Shown piece after piece: positions 38,235 through 52,100 of a DNA stretch of 64,000 nucleotides. Made by a program: the position numbers and the translations under genes. Source of the DNA: Rotaria sp. Silwood1 (Eukaryota; Rotifera; Eurotatoria; Philodinida; Philodinidae). Position 1 is the first letter of the stretch; each line of letters opens with the position of its first letter. The stretch lies in NCBI GenBank assembly GCA_905250075.1, contig CAJNOP010000009.1, positions 1,267,915 through 1,331,914 of the forward strand, written 5' to 3'. The notes under the pieces were generated by a model. The model did not search any database. It was not told the DNA's origin and was given only the letters and a program-made list of their open reading frames with translations.

Positions 38235-39194
38235 TTCTTTTGTAGTCTGATCAATCTTATTACTTTATTGATTCATGGTAATGCAACTGCCACGTTCTCG
38301 AATGAATAAGGCTTCGTTTTATTTGTTTCTAACTAAAGTACATTTTTGTTTGGTGACTTTGGTTTTAATTAAAAAATAGCAATAAATATCCCAGTGGTTT
38401 GTTTGAATATGTTAAATATTTCGAATTAGATACTATGAAATAAAAGAAAAAATGAAATCTTTTATATGTAATCATCTATGGCATTAGCTATTATTAAAAA
38501 ATATATATCCTGCTGAGATTCAATAATTGATTTCAACATCTTTTACAAGAGAATAGAAATCTATTTTTCTTCAATTTACTTATACTGCTATCATAAATAC
38601 AAAGTATTTTTACATATATGTATGCTTATCTAATTGAAATATATGATCAGCGATTCCTAATAAGAATCTTAAATCATCGGAAATCCTTATTTCAAAAAGA
38701 TGTAATGCATAGAAGCAAATATTGAAATTCATTGATTGAATAAATCAAAAAGCGAATATTTAAGAATTTTCTTCAAGTTTTGATGTAAAAAAATATTCTC
38801 CAAATCAGGACGAAGATTAGTGTCAGTAATCGAAACATTAAACATATTCACACAACTGAAAAAAGAACTTGATGCAACCGATAATAAAAATCGTCATGCC
38901 ACATATTACTATACATGATACTCTTATGGAATTTTATGAATTACCTTATGTGATAATTATTCTTTGAAGTGAAATACAATTGTTTCTAACCATAGATTGC
39001 AATGAGCAACATTTTTTTTTAAACTGCTTCACTAATGCGATGTTAACACATTTTTGAAAAAAGCTGACTTGCATTCTCCGTTTATTGTGATTATGAATGC
39101 TTGTATATTCATACATAAATGAACCGTATTTAACGCATCCGTCTCTTAAACATGAAAATTGAATGAAATCAAAAAATTGTTAACGAATGATTCA
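38235..39194. other. Intergenic, nothing recognised
   Basis: AT-rich sequence without a coherent reading frame, clear repeats or RNA genes. Confidence 0.5.
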
Positions 39195-39993
39195 TAAAGA
39201 ATGACCAGTTTTTGTATTTGTACTTTTTTATTACTAAGTACACTACATGATGCAGTGTGACACAAGTTATAATAAACGTCTTATCTAGCATATGTACCCT
39301 TTATTTTCAAAATGAGCCAAATTCTGTGCGAACAAGATCATTTTTCGGTATACAATGAATTCCTTTTCTTATTCTGTCAATTAAAGAATCGGAATTTTTA
39401 ACTTTATCCCGTTACATACTTTTATTAATATCATCCAACACACACTAGTCCAAAACATTGAGAACAAGACTGCTTGATGGTCACTTGATATTGTTCATAA
39501 AATGCATGAAACTTCTTCCACACCATCTCAAATATTCTTCATGAGTATGTACCATAGCATTATCTTGTTGATAAATGAAATCATCGCCACAAAAGTCGTC
39601 GGTTGTCAGATTGCGCAAGTGAGAGAACAATGTCAAAATAATTCTTATATGAGAATGTTTCATTAGGTTTTAATATCCTTAGAAACGTAAACCATCTTTA
39701 GATATCCCTAACCAGGGAATAATTCTTTTTCTTCCTTCTTAATACTTGGCCTTTTGATTTATGCCTCCTGACCATCTACTCCTTATCATTTCATCAATGA
39801 ATAGAATTGTTTTTAATCGATGGAATAAAAAAAACAAATTGATCGCTTATCCGAAAACGATCAAGACTGTGACTATTTTCCGAACGAAGGATTGTAGAAC
39901 TTTTTTACACTGTATCTTGTATTAGATTTTATTTTTAAATCAAACTTTCTAAGTGATAAAACGACAAAAAATACAAAAATCGGTCATTCATTA
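39195..39993 (-). mobile_element. Decayed Tc1/mariner-type transposon
   Basis: Ends TA|AAGAATGACCAG at 39,195 and, inverted, TA|ATGAATGACCGA ending at 39,993; the terminal repeats extend about 40 bp. On the minus strand it encodes transposase remnants. FFIDEMIRSRWSGG is followed by DDFIYQQDNAMVHTHEEYLRW, which matches the catalytic DDE-superfamily QQDNA..H..........W segment. The stretch after NNIK has stop codons at the usual DWPxxSPDLNxIE region. The body is 795 bp, shorter than an intact 1.3 kb element, so internal sequence has been lost. Inactive. Confidence 0.8.
39350..39800 (-). pseudogene. Transposase pseudogene (Tc1/mariner, DDE superfamily)
   Basis: The 60-codon ORF at 39,481-39,663 contains the YQQDNAMVHT motif. 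Upstream and downstream fragments continue the family pattern but are broken by several stops and frame changes (for example after NNIK, LNVLD and INKSM). Confidence 0.75.
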
Positions 39994-40572
39994 TGAATCA
40001 TCTAATGGTACCTCAAGAAATTGATATAAATCTAATTCTTGGGAAACTTGAAAATAAAAATATTATTTTACTCAGGACCAACCGTAAAGGACGTTCAAGC
40101 GAATATCGCAGTTTCACCTCTTTCCACTGTTCAGATTCATTCTTTTTATAAAATAACAGTTCGTTAAATAAACAACAAACAAAAATATAATCTATTGCAA
40201 AGTCTTTTTTTTTCTACATACATTGCATTTTAATGAGTAGAGAATAGGGAAAATAAAAAATGAAATTTAATAAAAATGTACTGGAAAATCTCGTAAAACT
40301 GCTCCATAAAACAGCTATGTGCCTATGTAACATATTCTTTAATTATTTCAACACTATATTCAAGGAAAAAAAGAAACATATTCATCGTGAGTATTTGAAC
40401 GTTCAAAAATAGTTGGCATTTTTCTGTTTCATTACCTGGAAATCCTTCATAGACAATCTCTAATAATAAGATCTTTTGAAATTGATTCTACCAAGAGATA
40501 CGGGTAATTGAATATTGAAATTAAATTTTCAAGAAAAAGGCGCTATTAAATCATTTTGCATTGTTAATAACA
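39994..40572 (+). other. Upstream region of the dynein gene
   Basis: AT-rich, no gene. A TTTTCAAG acceptor-like sequence lies about 44 nt before the ATG at 40,573. No clear TATA box. Confidence 0.4.
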
Positions 40573-43500
40573 ATGAATGAGAGTGTCAATGAACGAAGTT
40601 CAATTTCAAGTGATATTGGTGAAGTTGAAATTGTTAATGATGATATGGAATTGGAAGATCAACGTTTTCGTTTTATTGTTACTTATCTCAATATTGTTTA
40701 TGGTACAACACTAATTGCATTTAAAAAAGGTGTTTTATTTTCTGTCGACTAGTTTGGAATCTTAAAGTTTTTTTTTTTTTTTACTTTTTCGTTTTTAGCA
40801 ATTATAAATAATGAAATAAATCGTAAACTTATTGAATCATTTTTTGATAAACCTGATCGTAATATAATACTTATATTTGAAAATTCTGATTCATTAAATC
40901 TTCTAACTGAATTTCCAATTCAATTGAAATCAAAAATAATCTGTTTTGTTAAACGAAATGAAACTATTATTGAAAAAGATATACCATTAAAAAAACAAAT
41001 AGCTATTGCAGAATTTACATCTTCATCAATTACACAATTAAGTTTATTTATATCTGAAGTATATTATTCAATATAATTATTTTAAAAATATTTATCTATT
41101 TGATTAGATTCTTTGGCCAATATTACAACGTAGAAAAACAATATCCGATTGGCCTGATATTGTTCTTCGGAATTGTATGGAAAATATATCTGAATTAACA
41201 AATTTATTAACAGTAATCAATGGAATACTTCGAGGTCAAACAATCTTATCAATACCACATGAAATTGAATTTTTATCAAAATCAGATTATCTTCATGTAC
41301 TTAGTCAGTAAGAATAGTTTATCGAAAAATTTATTTCATCGATAATATGTTTTGTTTTCGTATATAATTAGTAATAAAACATTTGATGGTCGAAAAATTC
41401 GTTTATTAGAAAATCTTATAATAACTTGGAAAAATCAAATTCAAACAGTAATCAATTATGATCATGATCCACCGAACAATAAATATTATATATTACCAAA
41501 TGTTGAAATTGAATTTTGGACAAATCGAGCAGAAAATTTACAAGGAATTAAAACACAAGTATGTTTAACAATTCATATTGATTATTCTAAAAAAAGAAAA
41601 TTAAATCAATAGATGCATTCACCATTAGTTCGACGTCTTGCTGAAGTTCTTGAAATTTCAAGTTCAAATTATTTTTCAAGATTTCGTATTATATTTCGTG
41701 ATATTATTCAAGCATTAGCTGAAGCACAAAATATTGCTCTATATTTAAAACCACTTGTACCTATTCTTGAAATGATTGAAAAAGTTCAAGATATTAAAAC
41801 AATTTCATTATATTTTGATCGATTATTTCATACATTAGCTTTAGTTTGGGCGAATTCCGTTTATAATACAAATATAGATCGATTTATTGGACTTTTACAA
41901 CAATGGACAAATCTTGTTATTTTAAAAGTAAGATTTTGGAAATAATTTAAACAAGAAATTAATATTTATGTAAGGCAAAATTCAAATAGATTTAGTTTTT
42001 TCATTTATTTATAAATGTTTTGATAGGGATTGATCAAATGATTCTAGATGTATACGTTTTGTATTGATCACTCTTTTTTTGTTCAAAAGAGCTTAAATAA
42101 TGGATAAGACTATTTATATCAAGAACACCATTTTTTTTCTACAAACTACTCTAACTTCTACAGAATTTTCAAAAAAAATTCTCTGAGAATATTTTATTTT
42201 AATGCATCATTCAAAACTAAGCAGAAGAATTGATATGCTCAAATTTAAAATTAAGAACGTACAACAAAACCGTTATTCATTTGTTTAGCATAGGTTCCTG
42301 TGAAAAAAGATCAGATCCCATGTCTTATCTGATTTGAATCGTCAGATTTCGATTGTTTAGAACATCTAATGTTTTCTCATTTAAATAAAAAAAGGGCAAA
42401 CATGATATTATCTAGTATGGATGTGAGAATAAGATCCACATATACATGAGAATATTACATTGTATGCATTCTATATTGTTTGTTTCGTAGATTCGTGATT
42501 TACTTCAACCAAATGATTTATTTGTTGATACAGATTTTGATGAACCAATTCAATTGATTAATTTATCACTTGAAACATGTCTTCTATATAAAAGATCGTA
42601 TCAACGTCGTAAGGAATTATTACCATCGTATTTTAATGATGATCGTCAAGTAAAATTTCTTCTATATTTAATAATGTCTATGTTAATCATTATTTTCTAG
42701 ACACTTTATTGGGAAATACCAGAGTCAAAAATCTTTGAACGATTTGATCATTTTATTGATCGACTTAAAATGCTTAAAGTAAGAATAGTTTTTGTATTTC
42801 TCAAATCATTTTACAATGCATACTATGAGTGAATCTTTCAAATTCGAGTAAAGAAAAAAAAAAATGATAACTTTAATTATTGTGAGAAAGTGATCACAAT
42901 TTTGTACTCGTCAGATATAGACTAACTCATAAATTGCTTCATTTAAAATAATTGAATATCTTCAATGTAATGAACTGAATTTTTCCTAATGTATGTCAAA
43001 ATTTAAAAAAATACTATATTGATTTATATATGAATCATGAAATGCTGAACATATTGTTATTGAGCATCATTATATTAATGAATGATGCGTAAAATGCAAA
43101 GTTTTTAATAGACTATAGTTATTTTTCAAGGATAATCGATCAACAGAGAAACTATTTGTGCATATTGAACAGAATTTTTTTTACTAGTATTCTATTGTTT
43201 GCTTGTTTTGTTGAACAGCAGCAAGTCTCACAACATTATTATATATTTTGATACACTCAGAAATATTGCTATTTATTATTCTCAAAGTTTCAACATGATT
43301 CGAACCAAACAGAAACTGTCGACAGTTTGATACTTGAACGTATGGCCATCCTATGATTCTTGACATCTATCATAGAATTGTTTGTCTGTGTAAAAATCAG
43401 AAATTGTGCTCTTTAGAATATTTACAAATGCATTCCAGGCGTTCAAGTTTTAAAAAAGTCATTGAAATATTCTAGAACAGTTTAGGTCTTGTTGTAAATG

Positions 43501-46500
43501 CCATTCAGCGTCTGTTTTCGTTGAATATAGTCCATTGATCTCTGAAAACTCTCCATTGCTTAAATCAAAAGCTAGAGCATGGAGAAGCTGAAAATTTTCG
43601 ACTTGAAACTTACACTCAACTATTTTCCTTGAAAAACATATGTGAGTTCCATAAAAAATAAAATAGAAATAAATACGAAATAAATGTTTATTTGATGCAG
43701 AGAATTGTCTCCTTCTAAGGTACATTCTGTTTATTGAAAATTTTTCAATCAAGCGAAGATTGTGTACTTTTTTAAATCTATGAAACTTTTTGTTTTTGGA
43801 ATTTTATATATTTAGGATATTTTAGCAACTGCACAAGAATGTTCTATATATGAATCGATTGAATTAGGTGGTATTGATGCTGATGAATTACAAAATATTT
43901 TACAAAAAGTTATCGGAGATTTTAAATCCACCTATGCTGTATTTCGTGGTAAAAGTTTATTTTTAATTTTCAATTAATAACATTCAATATAGATCTATCG
44001 GATGATATAACAAATGAATCGAATTTGGATTTTCTTAATGCTTATAAAACATTTCGTAAAATTATTTTTGCTGGTGATGAACGTATTGCTAATATTCTGC
44101 ATCGTTGTCTTCATCCTTGTTCTAGTCATATTAAAACAACTAATATTGATGATATTTATCGAGTTTGTCGAGATTTTTCTATTAATATTAAGATAACAAG
44201 TTCTATGTATTATTCTTAGTTACTTCGTATTTTTGGATCAACTTTACAAAGAAATCGACTTAAAAATGTTATTAATGAATATACAAATACTCTTTTGAAT
44301 ATAATTGAAAATGCATTGAATGAAGATCAAATATTATTTGATGAATATATCAAAGATTCAAGTTCAATATGGTTATTATCTATGCCAAAATTAATTTCTC
44401 ATTATCGATGGATTGAACAATTACGTCAACGTATTTATAATCAAATAGAACCTTTGAAAACAATCGATATCAAGTGAAATTTGCTAAATATTTTTGTATT
44501 TGTTTTTTTTTTCTTGTAATATAATTATTTTAGTATTAAAGATAATGATATTTATAAACGAATACTTGAACAAGAAAAAAATATTCAAATAAAACTTCAT
44601 AATTTTATTGAAAATATAAATCAACAATGGATTAATTTATTTCAAAAAGAAAATTTATTACATTTAAATGAACCACTTCTTAGAAAAGAAAATGAATATT
44701 ATATTGTTAATATCAAATCAGAAGTAAATATGAAAATGATATCTTTCTAAACAAAATACAAAAAAATTTACTTTCATGGTTTTTTTACTTTTTTTTCACA
44801 AAGCTTGCTACAGCTTTACATGAAGTTATGCGTCTTTATCAAATACCAAATTTAATTCTTTCACCAGAAATCGAAGAATTCTATAAGCAAATAGATCGAT
44901 TTCAACAACAATTTATCGATCTCGGTAATAACAAAATAAAATACTTTTGTTTAAAATGGTCTGAAAAAAACGTTTAAGTACATAGCGTAAAAATTTTCGT
45001 TATAATATTTAAAAGACCTCCTTATTATATTTCTGGAAAGTTAATTAACAGAATAACGAAGATATATGTTCCAAAAATGACAGAGTAAAATCATTTTTTC
45101 TGTGGTTAGAAACAATAGTTGCATTGTGTTTTACATTTTTATCGCGAAAGGTTTGCACAAATAGCTTTGTATTTAGATTATATTACCAAGTCCTATCGAC
45201 ACATATATGACAATGTTCTAATTATTGAATATCCATTAATCCGTGAAGAATTAACCACTATTGAAAATAACCTTGAAAAAGCAAGTACAATTGTTACATT
45301 TAATATTGATACAGGTATGTTCAAACAAGATTCACTTACGAGAAAACTTCATCAGTAGCTAAATTAATCATGGAATATGTCTTATCTTCTTAGGTAGGTT
45401 GTATTAAAACAAGAGGAAGCCTAAAAACAGATGTGTAGAGGTTTTAATTGATTGGTTGAGTCACCATCGCCTACAATAGTTTTTTAAGATTTCAACCTTG
45501 GTCACCAAAACTCATATATAGAAATTTGGTTTCTAGTCTATAATTTCTCTACCATTGTTTTCTCTTTTTCGTTTCCAAATTGCTCGATATCAACACATTT
45601 TTTTGGAAGTCATCGAAAATTTTGGTTTGCCGCCACCGATCAATTCATTGGCTTACACCTCTAGATATATATCAGATATATGGGATTAGTTTGGCTCGAT
45701 TTCAAAAAACAAACACGCAATTATATCGTCTCTAATACGTATTCATGAGTCATTTATTTTGAGATATAGCTGATTTAGCGAGTTTTTCAAAAAGAAAACT
45801 GTTTCAATCTTTTCAAATCATCCTCAAAATCAATTTTTGAATTGAAACTTTGCACAGATAAATTTAATATGTCATTGTCAAAGCATAAGATTTTCTAGTA
45901 TTTCCTATTTTCAGATACCAGTAGTTAACATTTTCTTAGGTCAAAAAGCAAAGTTTGTGTTTATATTTATACTAGCGAGTTCTCGTGCACATTCTACGGC
46001 TAGGTTTTTGCATTTTACCTTGGATTCTTGTCCTGGTAACTGATACAAAGACATTCGACATTTCTGATATAGATCTCATGCTAAAGGAAACTTAATAATT
46101 CAAAACTCTCACAACGAACTAATGCCCATTCCAAAAAAAAAAGGCGGATGGGTATTTTTTGAATAACTTTTGAACAGATTGAGCTTGAGAGCTGCGATTT
46201 TGATCATTGGAAAGAGAAGATGAAGACGCGTCGAACCATCTATAAAAACGTTTTTCTAACTACTTTCCTAATAGTTTTAGTCAAACGTTTTCAAAAAATG
46301 CCTTTTTTTTTCATACCTTAAAAAAATTAATTTTTCGTTAAAAAGACTGCAAAAACTTAAATTTTTCGATTACTTTGTTGATAAAATTGGATAGTAAATT
46401 GTACTTCAATGGTTAGGATGTCCTACCGTTAGTGGTTAGGAATAGAATTTTTATATAGTTTTGTAGCTATTCATCTGGTGGTCCTAATATCCTCCTGAAA

Positions 46501-49121
46501 ACCAATAAATTAATGTCACGACTATGAAAAGCATGCTGTTTTTCTAAAAACTTTATGTAAAACTGTTAGGAAAGTAATTAGAAAAATGTTTTCATATATG
46601 ATTCGATGCGTCTTCACCTACTCTGTACAATAGTGAAAATTGCAACTCTCTAGCTCAATCTGTTTAAAAGTTATTCAAAAAATATCCATCCGGCTTTGTT
46701 ATAAAATGGGCATCAGTCTTGTGAAGAACTTCAACAATGTATTTTACTGAAAAACTATTCGGGGAAAATAGCAAAATTCATGAGACTTCCTTCCTTGAAA
46801 AACTAACTGAAATAATCATAACTGAGCAAAAACAATCCATGAATATGAATTATTGTAAACCTTCTCTCGTTTTAATAAGATCTATCTAAAGATGTAAGAT
46901 TCATCTCAAAAGCGATCTATCAGTTGATCCACTTTGTATGTTTTTAAGATTCACCTGATTTTATTCGTCGTCTTCGAACAACAATTAGTGATTTTGAAGC
47001 ACGTTTCTTTAAAAGCAAATCAAATTTAGATGATATGCAAAGAATTCTAAAACATTTTCTTAAAACGGCATTATTTTCACGTGGTGAAACTCGACAAGAT
47101 CCACTACTTATTGTTTATGAAAAAGAAGATAGAGTATTGAAGAGAAATAATGAACTCAGAGATGCTGGTTTACGTTTACAAGATATTCTCAAAGTAAGAT
47201 TACAGCGTTATTTAAATTATTTTCATTATCAAAAACTAAAAAGTTTTAGTCATGGATGTTTTGTTCATATGTAAGAAACTTGATTGTGGAATTAATCACA
47301 ACTAATATTGAATAATTCTCAGAAAATTTCGTGAAGAAATCTAAAATAGTGTCTATGCACAGCAAAATAGCGGTTTGGGCGTAGTCTTTAGTTTGTGTCT
47401 TAGAACAGGTTTAGTTCTACATTATTGTAAAGCATTGATTTCTCTACAAAATGATATAATACATTACAAAAGATATCATTTATGTATTTTTACTGAAGAG
47501 TTAGTTTCTATGGATATCAGTATAGATCTAAAAATTGCTTTTAAAAGTACAAAAGTTTTAAAATGTGCTACACAAAAGTAAATAGAATCGAAATACAGAA
47601 TTGACCAAAATACTGTTTTGTACAACCAATATTTTGAATCTTCTGAAATAATTTTCTGATAGTTATCCAATTTTACCCTAAAAGGAAATTCTAGACACCC
47701 ATTTGAAAAAGCGAAAAAGTCTGCTTTTTTTACTCTAGCCAAATGTCCTCGGTTTACTTTGAAATTAAACATCCCAATTAGAACAATACTGAGAAAAAAA
47801 ATGTAGTTATTGAAATCTGATAGATAACCCCGTTTTACGAGAAAAGAAGCTGAATGAAGCTTTATCAGTATAAATACTTTTAGGATTTTATTGACACTAA
47901 GATTTACAACATGCAAATCAACGGAAATGGCTCAGCTAACTTGAATGTTTTTTTTTTTCATAGGAGAAAAACCATAGGCGACATCAACATTGAGTTGTAT
48001 TCTTCTTTTTTCGGAGAGATTCTTACATTCTCATATAAAATGTTTGTCTACATTAAAAAAAAACAGAAGTCAAAGTAGTGTTTCAAGTTTTAAAATCAAC
48101 TAATTTCATTCATAACTTTCGAAATAATCAAGCCAAAATAACATCAAATTGATTAAAGAAATAGTTGCTGAATGAATAAAACTTTACTTGAACCGTTACT
48201 GTTACCTTTTTTCTTCAGCAAAATAAATGGTTATTAAAAGCTGATGCTGATTCAGATATATGGAAAGCATATGTCGATTATGTTGATGAAATAGTTATAG
48301 AATCACTGTATGAAATTATTGAATATAATCTTAATTATCTACTTGAAGAATCTGATCCAACACTTAACAAACGTCCACTTTTTGAAGTTCAACTTATATT
48401 AGATGTAATCATTGTTGAAAATTCAATTATTTGAACTTTCATTTTTATTGTTGTCTAAGGATCTTGATTTACGTTTTAATCCAACTCTTGAATTTGGTAG
48501 TGCGAATGGTCTTTATGATATAGTTGATACATTAATAGGTAATATTTTTCGACAAGCTGCTATGCTTCCTCGTCTTGCTGAACATTCTGGACAAAAACAT
48601 TATCAAGTAAATAAAAGAATTTTAGAATAAAATAAAAATAAATTTAAATGTATAATAATTATTATTATATAGAATGATCTTGAAGAAATGAAAGAATTAA
48701 ATGATCGTCGATTAAAAATTATGGAACGACTACGTGACACAATGAAAGAAGCTAATGATTGGAAAGAAGAAGTGGAAGATTATTCTTATTTATGGCTTGA
48801 TGATAGAAAAGAACATATGAGACAATTTCTTCTCTATGGTCGTTCACTTGAAGGTTAAAATTTATTTATTTCTTTTTTTTGTATTATTAAGTAAAAATTG
48901 TAATTTTAATTCGAAATAGATTATGAATTAGAAAATCGTGAACATGTTAAAGAAACACCACCAAGTTTAATACAATTTCAAAATCAAATCGATTTATTTC
49001 AATCAATATATAATGATATTGATAGTTGGGATCAAACTTTTCTTTTTAATAGTTGGTTAAGAGTTGATGCTCGACCTATTAAACGACAATTACTTACACT
49101 TGTTAACAAATGGATTAATTT
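40573..49121 (+). CDS. DNAH: Dynein heavy chain, exons 1-18 (N-terminal tail)
   Basis: Exons: 40573-40729, 40799-41058, 41108-41307, 41372-41558, 41613-41927, 42491-42649, 42701-42778, 43816-43948, 43993-44162, 44220-44473, 44534-44723, 44804-44924, 45177-45314, 46949-47193, 48219-48404, 48460-48606, 48673-48853, 48920-49121. They encode about 1,107 residues of the tail that binds intermediate chains and neighbouring heavy chains. Family matches include LYLKPL...LVWANS (exon 5), EYPLIREEL (exon 13), AYVDYVD (exon 15) and [14 protein letters not shown] (exon 16). Exon 13 starts at 45,177, not at the earlier AGs, because only that start continues [10 protein letters not shown] in frame. The exon 9/10 junction is the weakest: I propose an intron at 44,163-44,219. 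Confidence 0.9.
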
Positions 49122-52100
49122 GTAAGTTCAATGCTTTCAAAATACTAATTAAAATTCGAGTTGAAGTATAAGACAATTGAAAAATGATTTTTATCTCCTG
49201 CAGGGTAAAATAAGGGCTAAAGTTCTCCAAGGTAGGATAACGACTAGAAAATTTTTCTCAGTTAGAGCACAGGATACGAAAAAAGGGTTGTCCTGCACAT
49301 CTTTATTGAGTATCCACAACATTGATTTAAACTGATTTTTTGAATAGATCTCTCTGTTATTAACAATAGTTATGTCGTGTTTTTAACACATTCACCCCGA
49401 TTCAAATTTCATAGAAACTAACATCTTTAAATACGTTTTATTAGAAAACAAAATATACCACAAGATGCAGCATGAAAAGCTCTACAATCTACATCATAAA
49501 ACTTATTTTAATTGTGTACTTTTTATTTTCAAAATAAACTAAAATTGTGTGTGACGAATGTGTGAGGTTGCGAAAATTGATTGCACAGAATTTTGCTTTT
49601 TTCGAAAACAAAAAATAAACTTTACGATGTAGATTGTAGAGCGTTTCACACTGCATCTTGTGCTATATTTTGTTTTTTCTTATGAAATAATATTAGGTGA
49701 TAAAAAGATGAAACAAGAAAAATGAAATTTTACATTCGTGCAAAAAAAATGATCGTTTCGCAACTTCGAAAACTAGTTATACAGAGTTTTACTTTCTTTG
49801 AAAACAAAAATTACACAATTAAAATAAGCTTTACTATGGAGATTGTAGAGCTTTTCACGCTGAATCTTATGGTATATGTTGCTTTTTTTAATAAAACGTA
49901 TTTAGAGATTAAAATATGAAATGCAAAGTGGGGTCCACCGGTGGACCCCATCGGGTCGAATGTGTTAATTTCATAGGGATTATGTTAGTAGCTTCTTTTT
50001 TTTTAAATTTTTTATCAAAATTTTTCATTTGAATATAGATATAAAAATTATTTAATTGATCATGTTACTGTTTCATTAAATGAATTAGAATTATTTATAA
50101 AACATGCAACAGATATGTTACAACGTCAAGTTAAATCTGATGATTTAAAAGGTTTAATCGAAATGATGACATTTTTAAGTCAAGTACGTGCTCGACAAGA
50201 ATATACAGATGATATGGCTGAACCAATTAAAGATATTATTGAATTACTTAAATCATACGCATATGAAGTACCACAATCGATTTATGCAATGCTTGATGAA
50301 TTACCTGAAAAATGGATTATTATTAAAAAAATGGCTATAAAAATGAAACAACATATTGCACCATTACAAGCAAATCAAATTGTAAATATTCGTAATCAAA
50401 TTATTGATATGGAAAAGAAACAACACGAACTTCGAGAAAGATTTTTAAGAGATGCACCATTTAGATATGATACAAAAGAACCTTATGTTGGTAAGATTAT
50501 TTGCGAGAATTTTGATTTCGAATACTAACAGGTCTAAACAAAGACATATAACATCAGAACATACAGAAATTAATTTTTAAAACAAAACGTTGATATAGAG
50601 TGTATTTTGTAATTCAGTGAATGTCATCAACTTCCTTTACAAACTTCTCCCGTGCTTTTCCAGATTCTTTTCAAGTTCAAAAATGTGCTGCTTTTAGAAT
50701 AACCTATAAATGTTGGATAAAAATCTATGGTTGCCTAGCAGAAAATCGTCTGTTTGAGTGTCGACAATAGAATCAACTTTTTCCGAATGCTTGAGTCTTA
50801 TAACGCACTTTATAGACCTTAAATAAGAAGACAAGCTGATTCTTTACAACAATGAATCCGATCTAATCATAGATGACATTTGCTGAATATGTTACTTGTT
50901 GAAGTGCAGTCTATGCGTTTCTCTCCTATAAAAGAAAGAATACACTGAACTGTATGTTTGATATTTTCTCAAGCAGAGATACAGTTGATTAGTTTTAAGA
51001 AAAGTTGATCTGATTTTGAAGCATTTAAGATATTATTCAGACTCGATTAGTTGGATTATTCAAAATCAAAAAAATTCTCTTTGTAGATCCATTCTAAAGT
51101 TCGAATGGATGGAGCTATACATTTACGATGGCTGTCAAATTTACGAGAAATTTTCCCGAAATAAAAGCTGTTTTTTTTGAATATATAATAGAGTAAATAG
51201 ACCTTTCAATTACTTAATTGTTTCTTCTTCAGTCGAAAACTTGCTTTAACATATTCATTTAAACCCTTATTCAAGAACCTCTTGAATCATTTTAACCTGT
51301 CGTAATGCATAAGATTACAGCTAGCTATTTGCATTTTATTAAACATTCAAGCGATTCAAACTAGACAACATCTACCAGTAGGTTATTCAGGATAATGTAC
51401 ACTATACCGGTGATAATTTGATGGATTAATCGTAGGCTATTCTATCACGGTCACTCTACTAGACATGTCGACGGTCGTTTTCTGGAGACTTTTCTGGTGC
51501 AGATTTTTATATGAGAGCAGGATAATATCGATTTTGGAACCAAATACAATTTGTTGCAAAATTTTTTATACATATCTTTACGATTCAATCGGACTTTATC
51601 TGCTAAGTTTTTTTTTAAATGAGAAGTTCTTACATCGAGGCTTTTATTTATGCGAGAAAACTTCAAAAGCATCCTTCAAAACTATCACTTCTAATTGAGA
51701 TATAAATATTCAGCCATTTTCCCATGTATCAGAAGGTATTACACAACTATATTTTTTAATTCCTTGATTTTCTTGAATGTTATCTACATGCTTACCCTCT
51801 ATCTCGCTGTTGTATGAGGACTCACAATGATCTGTAAGTCGTTTGGAAGTTAAAATGCATTCGCCGAAACTTATTGTGTGGCGTGTTAGGTCAAGAAAAC
51901 TGATTGTTGAGCCTTTATTTTGATGACCCAAAGATTGATCAACAGAATAACCTTGACATACTCCAAAAACTTCTTTTATCTGACTTTACCGAATAAACAG
52001 AATTGCTAAACATTACGGATATGAGCGCATCACTTGAAAATAGATCACTTTTGGTTGACTAAAAAATTCCATGATCAGTTGTTTAGATGGAATATATCAA

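Noticed and set aside
45110-45176. Earlier acceptors for dynein exon 13 (after 45,109 or 45,118)
   Set aside because: They give a stop or the wrong frame. Only 45,177 continues the family sequence with the exon 12 phase.
47476-47916. 146-codon minus-strand ORF within dynein intron 14
   Set aside because: Longest intronic ORF but low-complexity Phe/Ile/Lys-rich with no motif. Cannot be excluded, but unsupported.
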